From Dysgonomonas sp. Marseille-P4361 (lineage in GTDB: Bacteria > Bacteroidota > Bacteroidia > Bacteroidales > Dysgonomonadaceae), in NCBI RefSeq assembly GCF_900343125.1, contig NZ_OPYL01000001.1, positions 496,001-560,000 on the forward strand: a DNA stretch of 64,000 nt. The letters are read 5' to 3'. Shown here one piece after another: positions 36,148 to 46,047 of the stretch. How positions within the stretch are numbered: position 1 is the stretch's first letter; each line of letters starts with the position of its first letter. The notes under the pieces were generated by a model. It saw only the letters and a program-made list of their open reading frames with translations. It was not told where the DNA came from and made no database searches. Position numbers and translations under genes: made by a program.

Positions 36148-37379
36148 GCTCGAATACCTCCCTTTTTGGTACACTTCTGTACAATAAAAATAAGATGGAT
36201 AAGGAGGAAGCGAAATTGCTTTCTTCTAAAAATGTATATGAAAGAGCAGACAGATTATTCTCTATGCAGACAACGATCAAGTCGTTTGAGCCTTACTTGA
36301 TAGCCAATAAGAGAACTGAAAAACCGATCTTTCATGTATCGCTAAATCCGAATGCAAAAGATATACTCTCAGATGAACATTACCAAGACATAGCCGACCG
36401 CTATATGGAAGACATGGGTTATGGGAATCAGCCCTATGTGGTATTTAAACATACGGATATAGACAGAATTCATCTTCACATTGTTTCCATCAGGATAGAT
36501 GAAGCTGGCAAGAAGTTGGATTCTAACTTTGAGAATATGCGTTCGATGAAGATATGCAGGCAAATAGAGAAATATTTTAATCTTCATCCGGCTACCAAAC
36601 AGGAACAGCAAGCTTATAGCATTCCAACCAAACCGCTCAATTACAAAGAAGGCAATGTAAAACAACAAGTGGGCAATATTGCCAAAGCAGTATTGAATAA
36701 CTACAAATTCCAATCCATAGGAGAATTCCGAACACTTTTAGAAAAAATTAATGTAAGTGTGGAAGAAGTCAAAGGCTTAAAAAATGGAAAACCTTATCAC
36801 GGACTTGTGTATTCAGCTTTAACAGACAATTCAACAATAATGAAAAAAGAGAAGATCGGTACTCCTTTTAAGTCTTCACTCTTTGGTAAATCTATTAATA
36901 TGCAAACTCTTGAAAAACACTTTGAGAAGTCGAAGCAACAGATACAGGACAGCAAGACAAAAGAATACCTCAAACCGATACTCGTTAAAGCGATGCAACA
37001 ATCAGGATCAATGGATGAGTTCAAATTGCTATTGAAAGAGAAAAACATAGAGCCGATATTCCGTCAGAATGAGGAAGGACAAATCTATGGTGTTAGCTTT
37101 ATAGATTATCAAAACAAAACGATTCTTAATGGCTCACGAATAGGGAAAGAGTTTGCGGCAAACGCATTTCATGAAAAGTTTGCGGATGAAAATAAAGTTT
37201 TGACTATATTAGCAGAGCAAACAAAGAACAAGATTGAATTTGAGCCGGATTTTATAGTTCCTTTATTCCCATCACTATTTGAGCAGCACAGCACAGATTA
37301 TGAGGCTGAGAATTTTGCAAAAGAAAAGCAAAAGGAGGAAGAAATCAGAAAGAGGAAAAACAAAGGTCGAGGTTTATAA
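36132..37379 (+). CDS. Relaxase/mobilization nuclease (MobP family)
   Basis: 415 residues. Relaxase domain in residues ~1-190: KPIFHVSLNPNAKDILSDEH, then YVVFKHTDIDRIHLHIVSIR with the metal-binding His triad (HTD...HLH) and VYERADRLFSMQ upstream; the likely nucleophile Tyr lies in the N-terminal part. The C-terminal half is helical and repeats a small module twice (FRTLLEKINVSVEEV, FKLLLKEKNIEPIF). Nicks oriT and pilots the strand through a helper conjugation system. It ends the mobilization block; a 190-bp gap leads to the glycan operon. Confidence 0.92.
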   Translation: MVAKISSNTSLFGTLLYNKNKMDKEEAKLLSSKNVYERADRLFSMQTTIKSFEPYLIANKRTEKPIFHVSLNPNAKDILSDEHYQDIADRYMEDMGYGNQPYVVFKHTDIDRIHLHIVSIRIDEAGKKLDSNFENMRSMKICRQIEKYFNLHPATKQEQQAYSIPTKPLNYKEGNVKQQVGNIAKAVLNNYKFQSIGEFRTLLEKINVSVEEVKGLKNGKPYHGLVYSALTDNSTIMKKEKIGTPFKSSLFGKSINMQTLEKHFEKSKQQIQDSKTKEYLKPILVKAMQQSGSMDEFKLLLKEKNIEPIFRQNEEGQIYGVSFIDYQNKTILNGSRIGKEFAANAFHEKFADENKVLTILAEQTKNKIEFEPDFIVPLFPSLFEQHSTDYEAENFAKEKQKEEEIRKRKNKGRGL

Positions 37380-37470
37380 TGTATTATCAAATCTGATAAT
37401 TGGATATATCATATGCTCTTTAAGTGTGTAATATAGGAATGTAATAATTAAAAGGTTTGTATATAAAATG

Positions 37471-37501
37471 TTGGTCGGTTGGTAATTAATCTTTAATTTT
37501 G
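37471..37501 (+). promoter_or_regulatory. Promoter of the exopolysaccharide operon
   Basis: TTGG at 37471-37474 and TAATTTTG at 37494-37501 with a 19-bp gap fit the Bacteroidetes consensus (one mismatch in -33). It leaves a leader of about 60 nt before the first gene. No invertible-promoter repeats were seen around it. Confidence 0.65.
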
Positions 37502-37569
37502 CAGGCGCGATAGTTGGATCGAAATGTTTGCAGCAGTAAACTGTTAATTTAAAGCACAATATCTACAGT

Positions 37570-39951
37570 ATGATAAAAAAGATATTTTTTCTTCTAATTT
37601 TAATTATGCCTTTATGTCTTTCTGCGCAGATGTCGGATAGTCAGGTAATCGAATATGTTAAGTCAGAACATGCAAAAGGAACAAGTCAAGATGCAATAGG
37701 GAAAGCATTACTCCAAAGAGGAGTGACTCAGGCTCAACTTTTAAAAATCAAAAGTCAGGTAGAGCAAGAAAAGCGAGCAAGCACTTCTACTTCCCAAAGA
37801 GCGTCTTCTGAGTCTGTATTGAGAGAAAGTGCTGAGGAATATTACCCTCAAAGGATGAAAGATTCAATACGCTCTTCTAAGCGCAAAATATTTGGTAAAG
37901 ATGTTTTTAGTCAGAAAGATTTGACTTTTGCTCCAACAATGAATATTCCTACTCCTACTAATTACAAATTAGGTGCTGGGGACGAAGTAGTCATTGATAT
38001 TTGGGGTGCATCACAAACAACAATAAGAAAAACAATAACTCCCGAAGGAAGTGTTAATATTGAGAGCTTAGGACCAGTCTTCCTAAGTGGAATGACTATT
38101 GAGCAGGCTAACGAAATTGTCCGTAGAAAACTTTCAAATCTGTATGCTGGTGTAGATGAGGAAGGTGGTGCTTCATACATAAGTTTGACATTAGGCCAAA
38201 TTCGTAGTATACAGGTTAATGTAATGGGTGAAGTTGTTACTCCTGGTACTTATACTGTATCCTCATTATCTTCTGTGTTTCACGCTCTATATTTAGCGGG
38301 AGGAATAAACGATATAGGATCTTTGCGTACTGTTAACTTGTACAGAGGAGGCAAGAAAGTCGCTTCGGTTGATATTTATGACTTTATTCTTCGTGGGCAA
38401 ACTCCAGATGATATTAGGTTATCTGATGGCGATGTTATTGTAGTTCCAGCTTATCAATCACTGGTAAATATCACAGGAGAGATCAAGCGTCCGATGTGGT
38501 ATGAAATCACTAGCGATGAGCATGCTAGTGATTTGATTAACTATGCTGGAGGATTTACTGGAGAAGCTAATGTTGAAAATATTAGCTTAAGTAGAAAAAC
38601 AGGTAAGTATAGGCAGATGTATACGCTTGACCCTGAGACAATGCTCTCTTTTACTCTGGCAGATGGTGACAGTATTGCTATCGGTAAAGGCTTGGACCGA
38701 TACGATAATAGGGTTCAGATAGATGGTAGTGTTTTATTCCCAGGCTATTATGAAATAGGGGGTGATATAAGAACTGTTGCTGATTTGATAAAAAAAGCCG
38801 GAGGCCTAAAAGAAGATGCGTTTCTTGATCGAGCCGTTCTTACTAGAGAAAAGGATGACTTGACTTTTGAAACATTAGCTTTGAATCTGAATAATTTAGA
38901 ATCTAGTGCTTCTGGAAATACTCAGTTGAAGAAAAATGATATCTTGTATATTGCTGCAAATACAATTGATGAAGATTTAGGGGATTTCACAATTGCAGGA
39001 ATGATTGCGAATCCAGGGCAATATAGCTTTGCCGAAAATACGACTATAAAAGACCTTATAGTAAGAGCCGGAGGTTTGCTTAGTTCAGCTTCTACAGCCA
39101 GAGTAGATGTTTCCCGTAGAATCATTGATCCTGCTAGTACTACTAATGCAACGATTATAGCAGAGACGTTTTCTTTTTCTATTGAAGATGGGTTAATTGC
39201 AGATGGTAAAGCTAATTTTGTGTTAGAGCCTTATGATCAAGTGTATGTAAGAAAAAGCCCAGGTTTTCAAGAACAACGTAATGTCCGAATTGACGGAGAA
39301 GTCCTATTCCCTGGGGCATATACATTGGTTGAGAAAGAACAAAGAGTATCGGAGATTATTAAGCTTGCTGGAGGCCTCTCAAACAATGCTTATGCAGAAG
39401 GTGCTCGTTTGATTAGAACAATGACGGATGATGAAATAGCTAGACAAAAACAATCTCTAGCAATGTTAGCCAGAGGTACAATGAAAGATTCAATTTCAAC
39501 AGAATCATTAGAAACAAGCAGGCAATATACTGTAGGGATTGAACTCGAACAAGCTATAAAAAATCCTAAATCAGAATATGATATCGTTTTAAGAGAAAAC
39601 GATAGATTAATTATCCCAGAGTTTAATAATACGATTAAGATAAATGGAGCGGTTATGCATCCGAATACCGTTTTATATAAAAAAGGGGAACCTCTTAAAT
39701 ACTATATAGAACAAGCTGGGGGCTATAGTGATCTTGCTGAAAAGAAGAGAGCTTATATCGTATATATGAATGGAATGACTGCAAAAGCTAAAGGTTCGAG
39801 TAAAGATTTGATAAAACCAGGGTGCGAGATAATTGTTCCAACTAAAGAAGAAAAAGAAAAAATGTCTCTGGGACAAACTATCGCTCTCGGTTCTAGTATA
39901 ACTTCTATGGCTTCTGTTATTGCTTTATTAATTAACTCTCTAACGAAATAA
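37570..39951 (+). CDS. Outer-membrane polysaccharide export protein, SLBB-rich (Wza-like)
   Basis: 793 residues. Signal peptide (MIKKIFFLLILIMPLCLSAQ), helical segment, Poly_export domain (~140-215: YKLGAGDEVVIDIWGASQTT), then about six SLBB repeats, e.g. INVMGEVVTPGTYTV-like, VNITGEIKRPMWYEI, VQIDGSVLFPGYYEI, FTIAGMIANPGQYSF, VRIDGEVLFPGAYTL and IKINGAVMHPNTVLY, and a C-terminal hydrophobic helix. Forms the export channel for the glycan. First gene of the operon, 3 bp before the chain-length gene. Confidence 0.93.
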   Translation: MIKKIFFLLILIMPLCLSAQMSDSQVIEYVKSEHAKGTSQDAIGKALLQRGVTQAQLLKIKSQVEQEKRASTSTSQRASSESVLRESAEEYYPQRMKDSIRSSKRKIFGKDVFSQKDLTFAPTMNIPTPTNYKLGAGDEVVIDIWGASQTTIRKTITPEGSVNIESLGPVFLSGMTIEQANEIVRRKLSNLYAGVDEEGGASYISLTLGQIRSIQVNVMGEVVTPGTYTVSSLSSVFHALYLAGGINDIGSLRTVNLYRGGKKVASVDIYDFILRGQTPDDIRLSDGDVIVVPAYQSLVNITGEIKRPMWYEITSDEHASDLINYAGGFTGEANVENISLSRKTGKYRQMYTLDPETMLSFTLADGDSIAIGKGLDRYDNRVQIDGSVLFPGYYEIGGDIRTVADLIKKAGGLKEDAFLDRAVLTREKDDLTFETLALNLNNLESSASGNTQLKKNDILYIAANTIDEDLGDFTIAGMIANPGQYSFAENTTIKDLIVRAGGLLSSASTARVDVSRRIIDPASTTNATIIAETFSFSIEDGLIADGKANFVLEPYDQVYVRKSPGFQEQRNVRIDGEVLFPGAYTLVEKEQRVSEIIKLAGGLSNNAYAEGARLIRTMTDDEIARQKQSLAMLARGTMKDSISTESLETSRQYTVGIELEQAIKNPKSEYDIVLRENDRLIIPEFNNTIKINGAVMHPNTVLYKKGEPLKYYIEQAGGYSDLAEKKRAYIVYMNGMTAKAKGSSKDLIKPGCEIIVPTKEEKEKMSLGQTIALGSSITSMASVIALLINSLTK

Positions 39952-39954
39952 GTT

Positions 39955-41010
39955 ATGATTGACAATAAAGAGGAAAAAGAAATAGATTTGTTAGAGTTAG
40001 CTCGTAAGCTATGGGATAACAAAAAATTCATTATTAAGGTAACTTTGATAGGGGCTATTGTAGGGTTGATTATTGCTTTTAGTATACCGAAGGAGTATAC
40101 TTCAACTGTTGTTTTTACTACAAAATCTAATGATGCTAAAACTGGTAATATGGGGGCTTTAGCCTCTTTGGCAGGAATAAATTTTAGTAATATGGGGGCA
40201 TCCGATGCTTTTTCTCCCGAACTATATCCCAATATAGTAAGTTCAACACCATTTATACAAGGATTGTATGATATTAATGTGAGTGATAAAAATTTAGGTG
40301 TAGATACAACTTTATATGGTTATTTATCCGATAAGCAGAAAAAAGCTTGGTGGACATATGTAATGGATATGCCTAATGCTTTTTTGAAGAGTTTTAAGGG
40401 TAAAAACGAAGAACTTGTTTCCGCAGAAAATAACAACTATCTTATTTCAGATGAAGAGATGAATGTTATAGAGAAACTAAGAAGTAGTTTTGAGATTAGC
40501 ACAGAAAAGAAAACAGGAATTACTAAGCTTGAAACAAAAATGCAAAGTCCTATTATAGCAGCGTTCTTAGCAGACACTCTAACATCTTACTTACAATCAT
40601 ATATTATTGAAGAAAGGACGAAGAAAGCTAAAGCCGATTTTACAAATACGCAAAGATTATATAATCAAGCAAAAAATGACTACTACTTTGCCCAACAAAA
40701 TTTGACATCCTTTATTGATGCAAACAAAAATCTTATATCTGCTAGATATAGACTAAATCAAGAAAAGCTTCAGAATGAGGTTGCTATTTCTTATTCTGTT
40801 TATACACAGATGGCGCAACAACTTCAAGTAGATAAAATAAGGGTACAAGACTACACTCCTGTATTTACTATATTACAACCTGCTATTCAATCAATTTACC
40901 CATCAGGGCCATCAAAAAAAATGATCCTAATTGCTGTTGCTTTTTTAGCTGCATTGACATCTTGCGTATTTATTTTAAGAAAGGATCTATTAAACATTAT
41001 AAAAAGTTAG
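39955..41010 (+). CDS. Chain-length determinant (Wzz-like) protein
   Basis: 351 residues. Two membrane spans frame a periplasmic region: first KFIIKVTLIGAIVGLIIAF (~27-45), last MILIAVAFLAALTSCVFIL (~321-340). The Wzz N-domain has SIPKEYTSTVVFTTKS and SPELYPNIVSSTPFIQGLYD; a coiled-coil segment spans ~215-290. No kinase domain, so chain length is set without a Wzc-type tyrosine kinase. Confidence 0.9.
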   Translation: MIDNKEEKEIDLLELARKLWDNKKFIIKVTLIGAIVGLIIAFSIPKEYTSTVVFTTKSNDAKTGNMGALASLAGINFSNMGASDAFSPELYPNIVSSTPFIQGLYDINVSDKNLGVDTTLYGYLSDKQKKAWWTYVMDMPNAFLKSFKGKNEELVSAENNNYLISDEEMNVIEKLRSSFEISTEKKTGITKLETKMQSPIIAAFLADTLTSYLQSYIIEERTKKAKADFTNTQRLYNQAKNDYYFAQQNLTSFIDANKNLISARYRLNQEKLQNEVAISYSVYTQMAQQLQVDKIRVQDYTPVFTILQPAIQSIYPSGPSKKMILIAVAFLAALTSCVFILRKDLLNIIKS

Positions 41011-41100
41011 ATGTGCCTAAAGTAAAACTAATGTAATAAAATCTTAGGGTAGCTAAAATCCTTTGCTAGTAAGATATTCAGATTAATTGAAAATAAAGAA

Positions 41101-42633
41101 GTGTCAGGAGCGAAAAAAATTTTATTGAATACTTCTGTATTATATGGGAAAATGATTGTAACAATCATTATTTCTCTTTTTACGGTTAGAATAGTATTAA
41201 ATGCGCTAGGTAGTTCAGATTTTGGCACATATAATTTAGTTGCAGGAGTCATCGCTATATTGTCTTTTTTGAATACTGCTATGACTGTGTCTACTCAGAG
41301 ATACTTATCCTTTTATCAAGGGAAGGATGATCTGGAATTACAGAAAAAAATATTTGGGAATAGCCTTTTTTTGCATATAAGCATAGGTATATGTCTTTTA
41401 CTTACAATGCAAATTATTGGCTTATTATTATTTGAAGAAGTATTAAACATAGAGTCCAATAGAATATTTGCTGCTAAAGTTGTATACCAATGTATGTGTG
41501 TTGCTGTATTTCTGAATATACTCTCTGTACCTTTTATTGCCTCAATAAATGCACATGAACAAATGCATTGGATTGCTATAGTAGACATTGTAGAAGTCAT
41601 GCTTAAATTTATTGTCGCATTAATGTTAATGTGGGATATAATCGATTTTGATAAACTGATTTTCTATGGATCAACAACAATGGCTATTAGCTTAATTGCA
41701 TTAGTTCTGTATATGATTATTAGTCTAAGTTTATATAACGAATGCTCTTTGAGAATTAAAGGATATATAGACAGGATGACTTTAGCGAAAATGTCTTCTT
41801 TTGCTGGGTGGAATCTTTTTGGTTCGCTATGTGCAGTTGGGAGGTTGCAAGGTGTAGCGGTTGTACTAAATGTGTTCAAAGGAACAACAATTAACGCTGC
41901 TTATGCAATATCTAATCAAGTATCAGGACAAATGTATTCCTTCTCTGGAATGATGATGAGAGCTGTAAATCCTCAAATAATGAAGAGCGAAGGAGCTGGT
42001 GATAGGAAACAGACACTTAGATTATCTATGACTTCATGCAAGTTTGGTTTTTTCTTATTATCATTTTTTGCCATACCATGCTTATTTGAGATAAATACTG
42101 TACTCTATATTTGGTTAAAGAATATACCTGATTATGCAATTTCATTCTGTTCTCTTACACTAATAACGACAATAATAAATCAACTGACAGTAGGCTTACC
42201 TTCAGCTATTCAAGCTACAGGGCGAATCAAAGGATATCAAAGTATCGTAGGATCCATATTGTTATTAAATGTACCCCTTGCCTATATATTATTAGCTGTT
42301 GGCTTAGATCCGATTTTTGTTCTTGTCGGTATGATGTTTGTAGAAATTGTCGCAGCATTATTCAGAATATATTTTGCAAAAAAAAATGTTGGATTATCAA
42401 TATATGGGTATTACAGCCTAGTCCTAAAAAAAATTACTATACCAGTTATAATAAATATTTCCTGCTGTCTGTTAGTGGTTAGTTCCACGACAGTAGAATA
42501 TCGAATATTAATCACAGTCCTATTTTCTGCTATGGTATATGGTATAAGTATTTTCTTGTTCGGTCTGGACAAAGAGGAAAAAATATTTCTGTTGTCTTTA
42601 ATTCAAAAGATATTAAGAAAAAGAAAAATGTGA
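41101..42633 (+). CDS. Polysaccharide flippase (Wzx-like, MATE/PST)
   Basis: 510 residues, about 12-14 membrane spans. Moves lipid-linked repeat units across the inner membrane. Begins KKILLNTSVLYGKMIVTIII, SLFTVRIVLNALGSSDFGTY. The start is GTG at 41101: the frame has a stop close upstream and the next Met lies 18 codons in, inside the first span. The C-terminal 60 residues hold two more spans and a basic tail. Confidence 0.9.
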   Translation: MSGAKKILLNTSVLYGKMIVTIIISLFTVRIVLNALGSSDFGTYNLVAGVIAILSFLNTAMTVSTQRYLSFYQGKDDLELQKKIFGNSLFLHISIGICLLLTMQIIGLLLFEEVLNIESNRIFAAKVVYQCMCVAVFLNILSVPFIASINAHEQMHWIAIVDIVEVMLKFIVALMLMWDIIDFDKLIFYGSTTMAISLIALVLYMIISLSLYNECSLRIKGYIDRMTLAKMSSFAGWNLFGSLCAVGRLQGVAVVLNVFKGTTINAAYAISNQVSGQMYSFSGMMMRAVNPQIMKSEGAGDRKQTLRLSMTSCKFGFFLLSFFAIPCLFEINTVLYIWLKNIPDYAISFCSLTLITTIINQLTVGLPSAIQATGRIKGYQSIVGSILLLNVPLAYILLAVGLDPIFVLVGMMFVEIVAALFRIYFAKKNVGLSIYGYYSLVLKKITIPVIINISCCLLVVSSTTVEYRILITVLFSAMVYGISIFLFGLDKEEKIFLLSLIQKILRKRKM

Positions 42634-42637
42634 GCGT

Positions 42638-43789
42638 ATGATAACAATAACTAATAAAGAAAATTGTTGCGGATGTAATGCTTGTTTACAATCTTGTCCA
42701 ACGGAATGTATTGAAATGGAAGAGGATAAGGAAGGCTTTTTGTATCCGAATGTGAATATATCTTTATGTATAGATTGCAATAGATGTGAAAAAGTATGTC
42801 CAGTTATTAATCAAGGACAGTCGCGTTTGCCACTTATGGTATATGCCGCTAAAAATAAAAATAATAAAATTAGGTTACAGAGTACTTCTGGCGGTGCTTT
42901 TTCTAGTATTGCAGAATATGTATTGAGTAATGAGGGTATCGTTTTTGGAGCTAAATATGATAAAGATTGGAATGTTGTACATGACTACATAACGGATATA
43001 TCTGATTTATCTTTGTTCTATGGTAGTAAATATGTAGAGAGCAAAATAGGTAGATCGTATGAAACAGTCCAACTTTTTTTGAAAAGCGGAAAACTCGTTT
43101 TATTTACAGGTACACCATGTCAGATTGCAGGACTTAATACCTTTTTAAGAAAACCTTTTGAGAACTTAATTACTGTTGATATTATATGTCATGGGGTTCC
43201 GAGTTCGAAAATATGGAGTAAATATTTAAAAGCAAGACAAAATGGGAATTTACAAAATATAGTATGTATCTCTTTTCGAAATAAAGATTTCGGTTGGAGT
43301 TCGTCTTCATTCAAAATTTTAACTAATGATAATAGCGATTCTTGCATAAAAGAGCCAAGTGGAACAAGTTTATTTCTAAAAGGTTTTTATAGGCACTTAT
43401 ATTTAAGACCATCTTGTCATTCTTGCCCAAGTAAATCGTTGAAATCTCAAAGTGATATAACTATAGGTGATTTTTGGGGGATATCATCTTTTCATTCAGA
43501 ATTTAATGATGAAAAAGGTGTCAGCTTAGTTTTAGTCAATTCAAAAAAAGGAGAGCAAATATTCAATATACTTAATTTAGACATAATATCTTCAGAATAT
43601 AAAATAGCATTAGCAAAGAATCCTTCAATAGAACAATCATGCCTCCCAAATAAGAATAGAGATAAATTTTTCAATGAATTGAATTCTTTAGATATTATTA
43701 CATTATTGAATAAATATACAAAACCCTCTTTTAAAGAAAGGGGTAGGTCATTTCTTAGAAAAATTACAAGCTGTTTATTGGAAAAATAG
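42638..43789 (+). CDS. F420H2 dehydrogenase beta-subunit-like ferredoxin protein of glycan loci
   Basis: 383 residues. Two [4Fe-4S] ferredoxin motifs (CCGCNACLQSCPTECIEM and CIDCNRCEKVCPV), then FrhB N- and C-domains (STSGGAFSSIAEYVLS, LFTGTPCQIAGLNTFL, VDIICHGVPSSKIW) and DITIGDFWGI. Proteins of this type accompany polysaccharide pyruvyl transferases in many glycan clusters, here at 44956; the reaction is unproven. The last ~20 residues are basic. Confidence 0.88.
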   Translation: MITITNKENCCGCNACLQSCPTECIEMEEDKEGFLYPNVNISLCIDCNRCEKVCPVINQGQSRLPLMVYAAKNKNNKIRLQSTSGGAFSSIAEYVLSNEGIVFGAKYDKDWNVVHDYITDISDLSLFYGSKYVESKIGRSYETVQLFLKSGKLVLFTGTPCQIAGLNTFLRKPFENLITVDIICHGVPSSKIWSKYLKARQNGNLQNIVCISFRNKDFGWSSSSFKILTNDNSDSCIKEPSGTSLFLKGFYRHLYLRPSCHSCPSKSLKSQSDITIGDFWGISSFHSEFNDEKGVSLVLVNSKKGEQIFNILNLDIISSEYKIALAKNPSIEQSCLPNKNRDKFFNELNSLDIITLLNKYTKPSFKERGRSFLRKITSCLLEK

Positions 43790-43814
43790 TATATCTCTTT
43801 TTTAGGATAGCTTT

Positions 43815-44972
43815 ATGAAAGTAATTATAAACATATTAGTAATAATCTTATGTACTAAATTTTATGGGGCACTTCCTGCTCCAATCAACTTACTTACGCT
43901 AGCTGTTGCTTTGGTATATTCATTGAATGTGTTTAAGAAGAAAGCTTTGTTTAAAAAGGGGATTACTCTGCTTTTCATCGGCATTATTATAAATGCTATC
44001 TCGGCCAAATATTTCAGAGATCAAGATATGCTTCAAACACTATCTGCAACAGGTAATGTTTTCTATATTTTACTGTATTTCTTCTTTTTGAAGATAGATT
44101 GCTCTTTAAAGGACTGTGAGAAAATTATTTTAATCTTAGGCTATGTCTTTTGTTTTTGCTACATTATACAATATATAGTTTATCCTTTTCCATTATTTGA
44201 TGGGGCTACATTTTCTTATACAGAAGATGTTCGAATACGTTTGACTGGTCAAGCAATCTTATTCCTCTCATATTTTTATGCATTAAATAAATTTCTTATA
44301 AAGCCAAATATTAAATATGCAGTATTGATTATTCTATCGGGTATAGTAGTTTTATTGATGGGCTTTAGGGTTATGTTATTTCTTTTATTTATTCTAAGTC
44401 TATTTTTAATATATAAAATTAATGGTTTGACCCTAAGAAGCCTATTGTATATTTTTTTAGCAGGGATATGTGTATTTATATTATTGCAAATCCCAGAATT
44501 TCAGGACAAAGTATTAGCAATTTTAGAAAGGCAAGAAAAAGATAATTTTGACAATGAGGATTATGTCAGAATCCTTAATATTAATTACTATTTAAATGAA
44601 CATTTTCATTCTGGATGGGAAATGTTCTTTGGCTCAGGAACTCCGAATGATTCATCAGAGTATGGAATATATATGAAAAATATAGCAAAAAATGACGGGT
44701 ATATTTATGAAGATATAGGCTTGTGGGGGTTAAGTTGGGTTATGGGAATTATACCTATCTTTGCGATGTTACTATATAGTATAAAGGCAATAAGGTTAAA
44801 AAAGATGATAGAATATAAATATTTAAGTCTCTTTTTCTTATTCCTAATATTGAGCTCAATATTATCGTCTGAATTTTTCAGGACAGGAAATTTTGTAATT
44901 CAGGCTTTTGCTCTTTATATTATTGATAAACATACAAATGAAATAAAAAATATAAATGGAACAGACAACTAG
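43815..44972 (+). CDS. O-antigen/exopolysaccharide polymerase (Wzy-like)
   Basis: 385 residues with about 10-12 membrane spans and a large periplasmic loop (~245-315: EFQDKVLAILERQEKDNFDN ... FFGSGTPNDSSEYG). Assigned by topology and place in the operon, because Wzy sequences are too variable for motifs. No other polymerase is present. Overlaps the next gene by 17 bp. Confidence 0.75.
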   Translation: MKVIINILVIILCTKFYGALPAPINLLTLAVALVYSLNVFKKKALFKKGITLLFIGIIINAISAKYFRDQDMLQTLSATGNVFYILLYFFFLKIDCSLKDCEKIILILGYVFCFCYIIQYIVYPFPLFDGATFSYTEDVRIRLTGQAILFLSYFYALNKFLIKPNIKYAVLIILSGIVVLLMGFRVMLFLLFILSLFLIYKINGLTLRSLLYIFLAGICVFILLQIPEFQDKVLAILERQEKDNFDNEDYVRILNINYYLNEHFHSGWEMFFGSGTPNDSSEYGIYMKNIAKNDGYIYEDIGLWGLSWVMGIIPIFAMLLYSIKAIRLKKMIEYKYLSLFFLFLILSSILSSEFFRTGNFVIQAFALYIIDKHTNEIKNINGTDN

Positions 44973-46047
44973 AAAAAGAATAGGGATACTAACATTTCAC
45001 TGTGCGCGTAATTATGGTGCTGTTTTGCAAACATATGCATTGCAAGAGTTCCTTAAATCACAGAATAATGAGGTTGATATAATTAATTATACCCCCTCCT
45101 TTCTTCAATTAGATCGTAAGCTATATTCAAAGAAAACTTTCAAGGATAGATCTATGCTGGGAAAGATAAAACAATTAATCGTCTCCCCTCTTACTTATTC
45201 GAAAAAAATAGCAAGGGCTAGAATATTTGCGTTATTTTCAAATAAAAACTTAGAAGTGAAAGATATTGACTCAAATATTATATATGACCTTGTAATTGTT
45301 GGTAGTGATCAAGTTTGGAATCTAAATTTAACTGAAGGAGAGGATCCATTTTATGGGGGTGAGACAAATAAAATATCTCGAAATCGTTTGATCTCATATG
45401 CGGCTAGCATTGGTCATTGTCCTATTAATGCTTCGAATTGTCAAAGTTGGAATAAATATTTAAATAATTTTGATGATGTATCTGTTCGAGAATATTCTTT
45501 GGTTGAAATCTTCGAGAATATTTCACATAAAAAGATTTCAAATGTATTAGATCCAGTTTTGCTTCTTGGACAAGAAAAGTGGGATAGATTAATTACAGAT
45601 TCTATAAATGAAAAATATGTGCTAGTATATCAAATTTATTCAAATAAGAATGTCATAGCAATTGCTAATAAACTAGCTAATGAAAGAGGCGCAAAAGTTA
45701 TAGAGCTCTCGTCGAAGGTCGATATATACACAAAGAAGAGTAAGAAAGAGAATGTATCTGTTGAGCAATTTTTGGCATATTTTAGGTATGCAGAATGTGT
45801 TGTTACGACCTCTTTTCATGGTACTGCATTTAGCATAATTAACAGAAAACCTTTTTATACAGTAAAAATGGGAGAAGGAATTGATGCCAGAGCGAGTGAT
45901 TTACTCAACTCTTTAGGTTTATCAAACCGGTTAATAGAGAAATCAGATCGTCCAACCTTTCAAGAGGTTAATTATTCGGAAGCTGAAACTTTATTAGACA
46001 ATCAGCAAGCCAATTCGATAAATTTTTTATTGAGAAATATTAAATGA
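44956..46047 (+). CDS. Polysaccharide pyruvyl transferase family protein
   Basis: 363 residues. Motifs: RIGILTFHCARNYGAVLQTY (N-terminal Rossmann), DLVIVGSDQVWNLNLTEG, SYAASIGH, VLDPVLLLGQEKWDRL and CVVTTSFHGTAFSIINRKPF. Should transfer pyruvate from PEP as a ketal on a sugar, giving the glycan negative charge. Starts inside the polymerase gene and overlaps the next gene by 4 bp (ATGA). Confidence 0.92.
   Translation: MEQTTRKRIGILTFHCARNYGAVLQTYALQEFLKSQNNEVDIINYTPSFLQLDRKLYSKKTFKDRSMLGKIKQLIVSPLTYSKKIARARIFALFSNKNLEVKDIDSNIIYDLVIVGSDQVWNLNLTEGEDPFYGGETNKISRNRLISYAASIGHCPINASNCQSWNKYLNNFDDVSVREYSLVEIFENISHKKISNVLDPVLLLGQEKWDRLITDSINEKYVLVYQIYSNKNVIAIANKLANERGAKVIELSSKVDIYTKKSKKENVSVEQFLAYFRYAECVVTTSFHGTAFSIINRKPFYTVKMGEGIDARASDLLNSLGLSNRLIEKSDRPTFQEVNYSEAETLLDNQQANSINFLLRNIK

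Noticed and set aside
37471-37569. Invertible promoter upstream of the exopolysaccharide operon
   Set aside because: Phase-variable capsule promoters are common in Bacteroides, but no inverted repeats flank this promoter and no invertase gene is nearby apart from the element's integrase.
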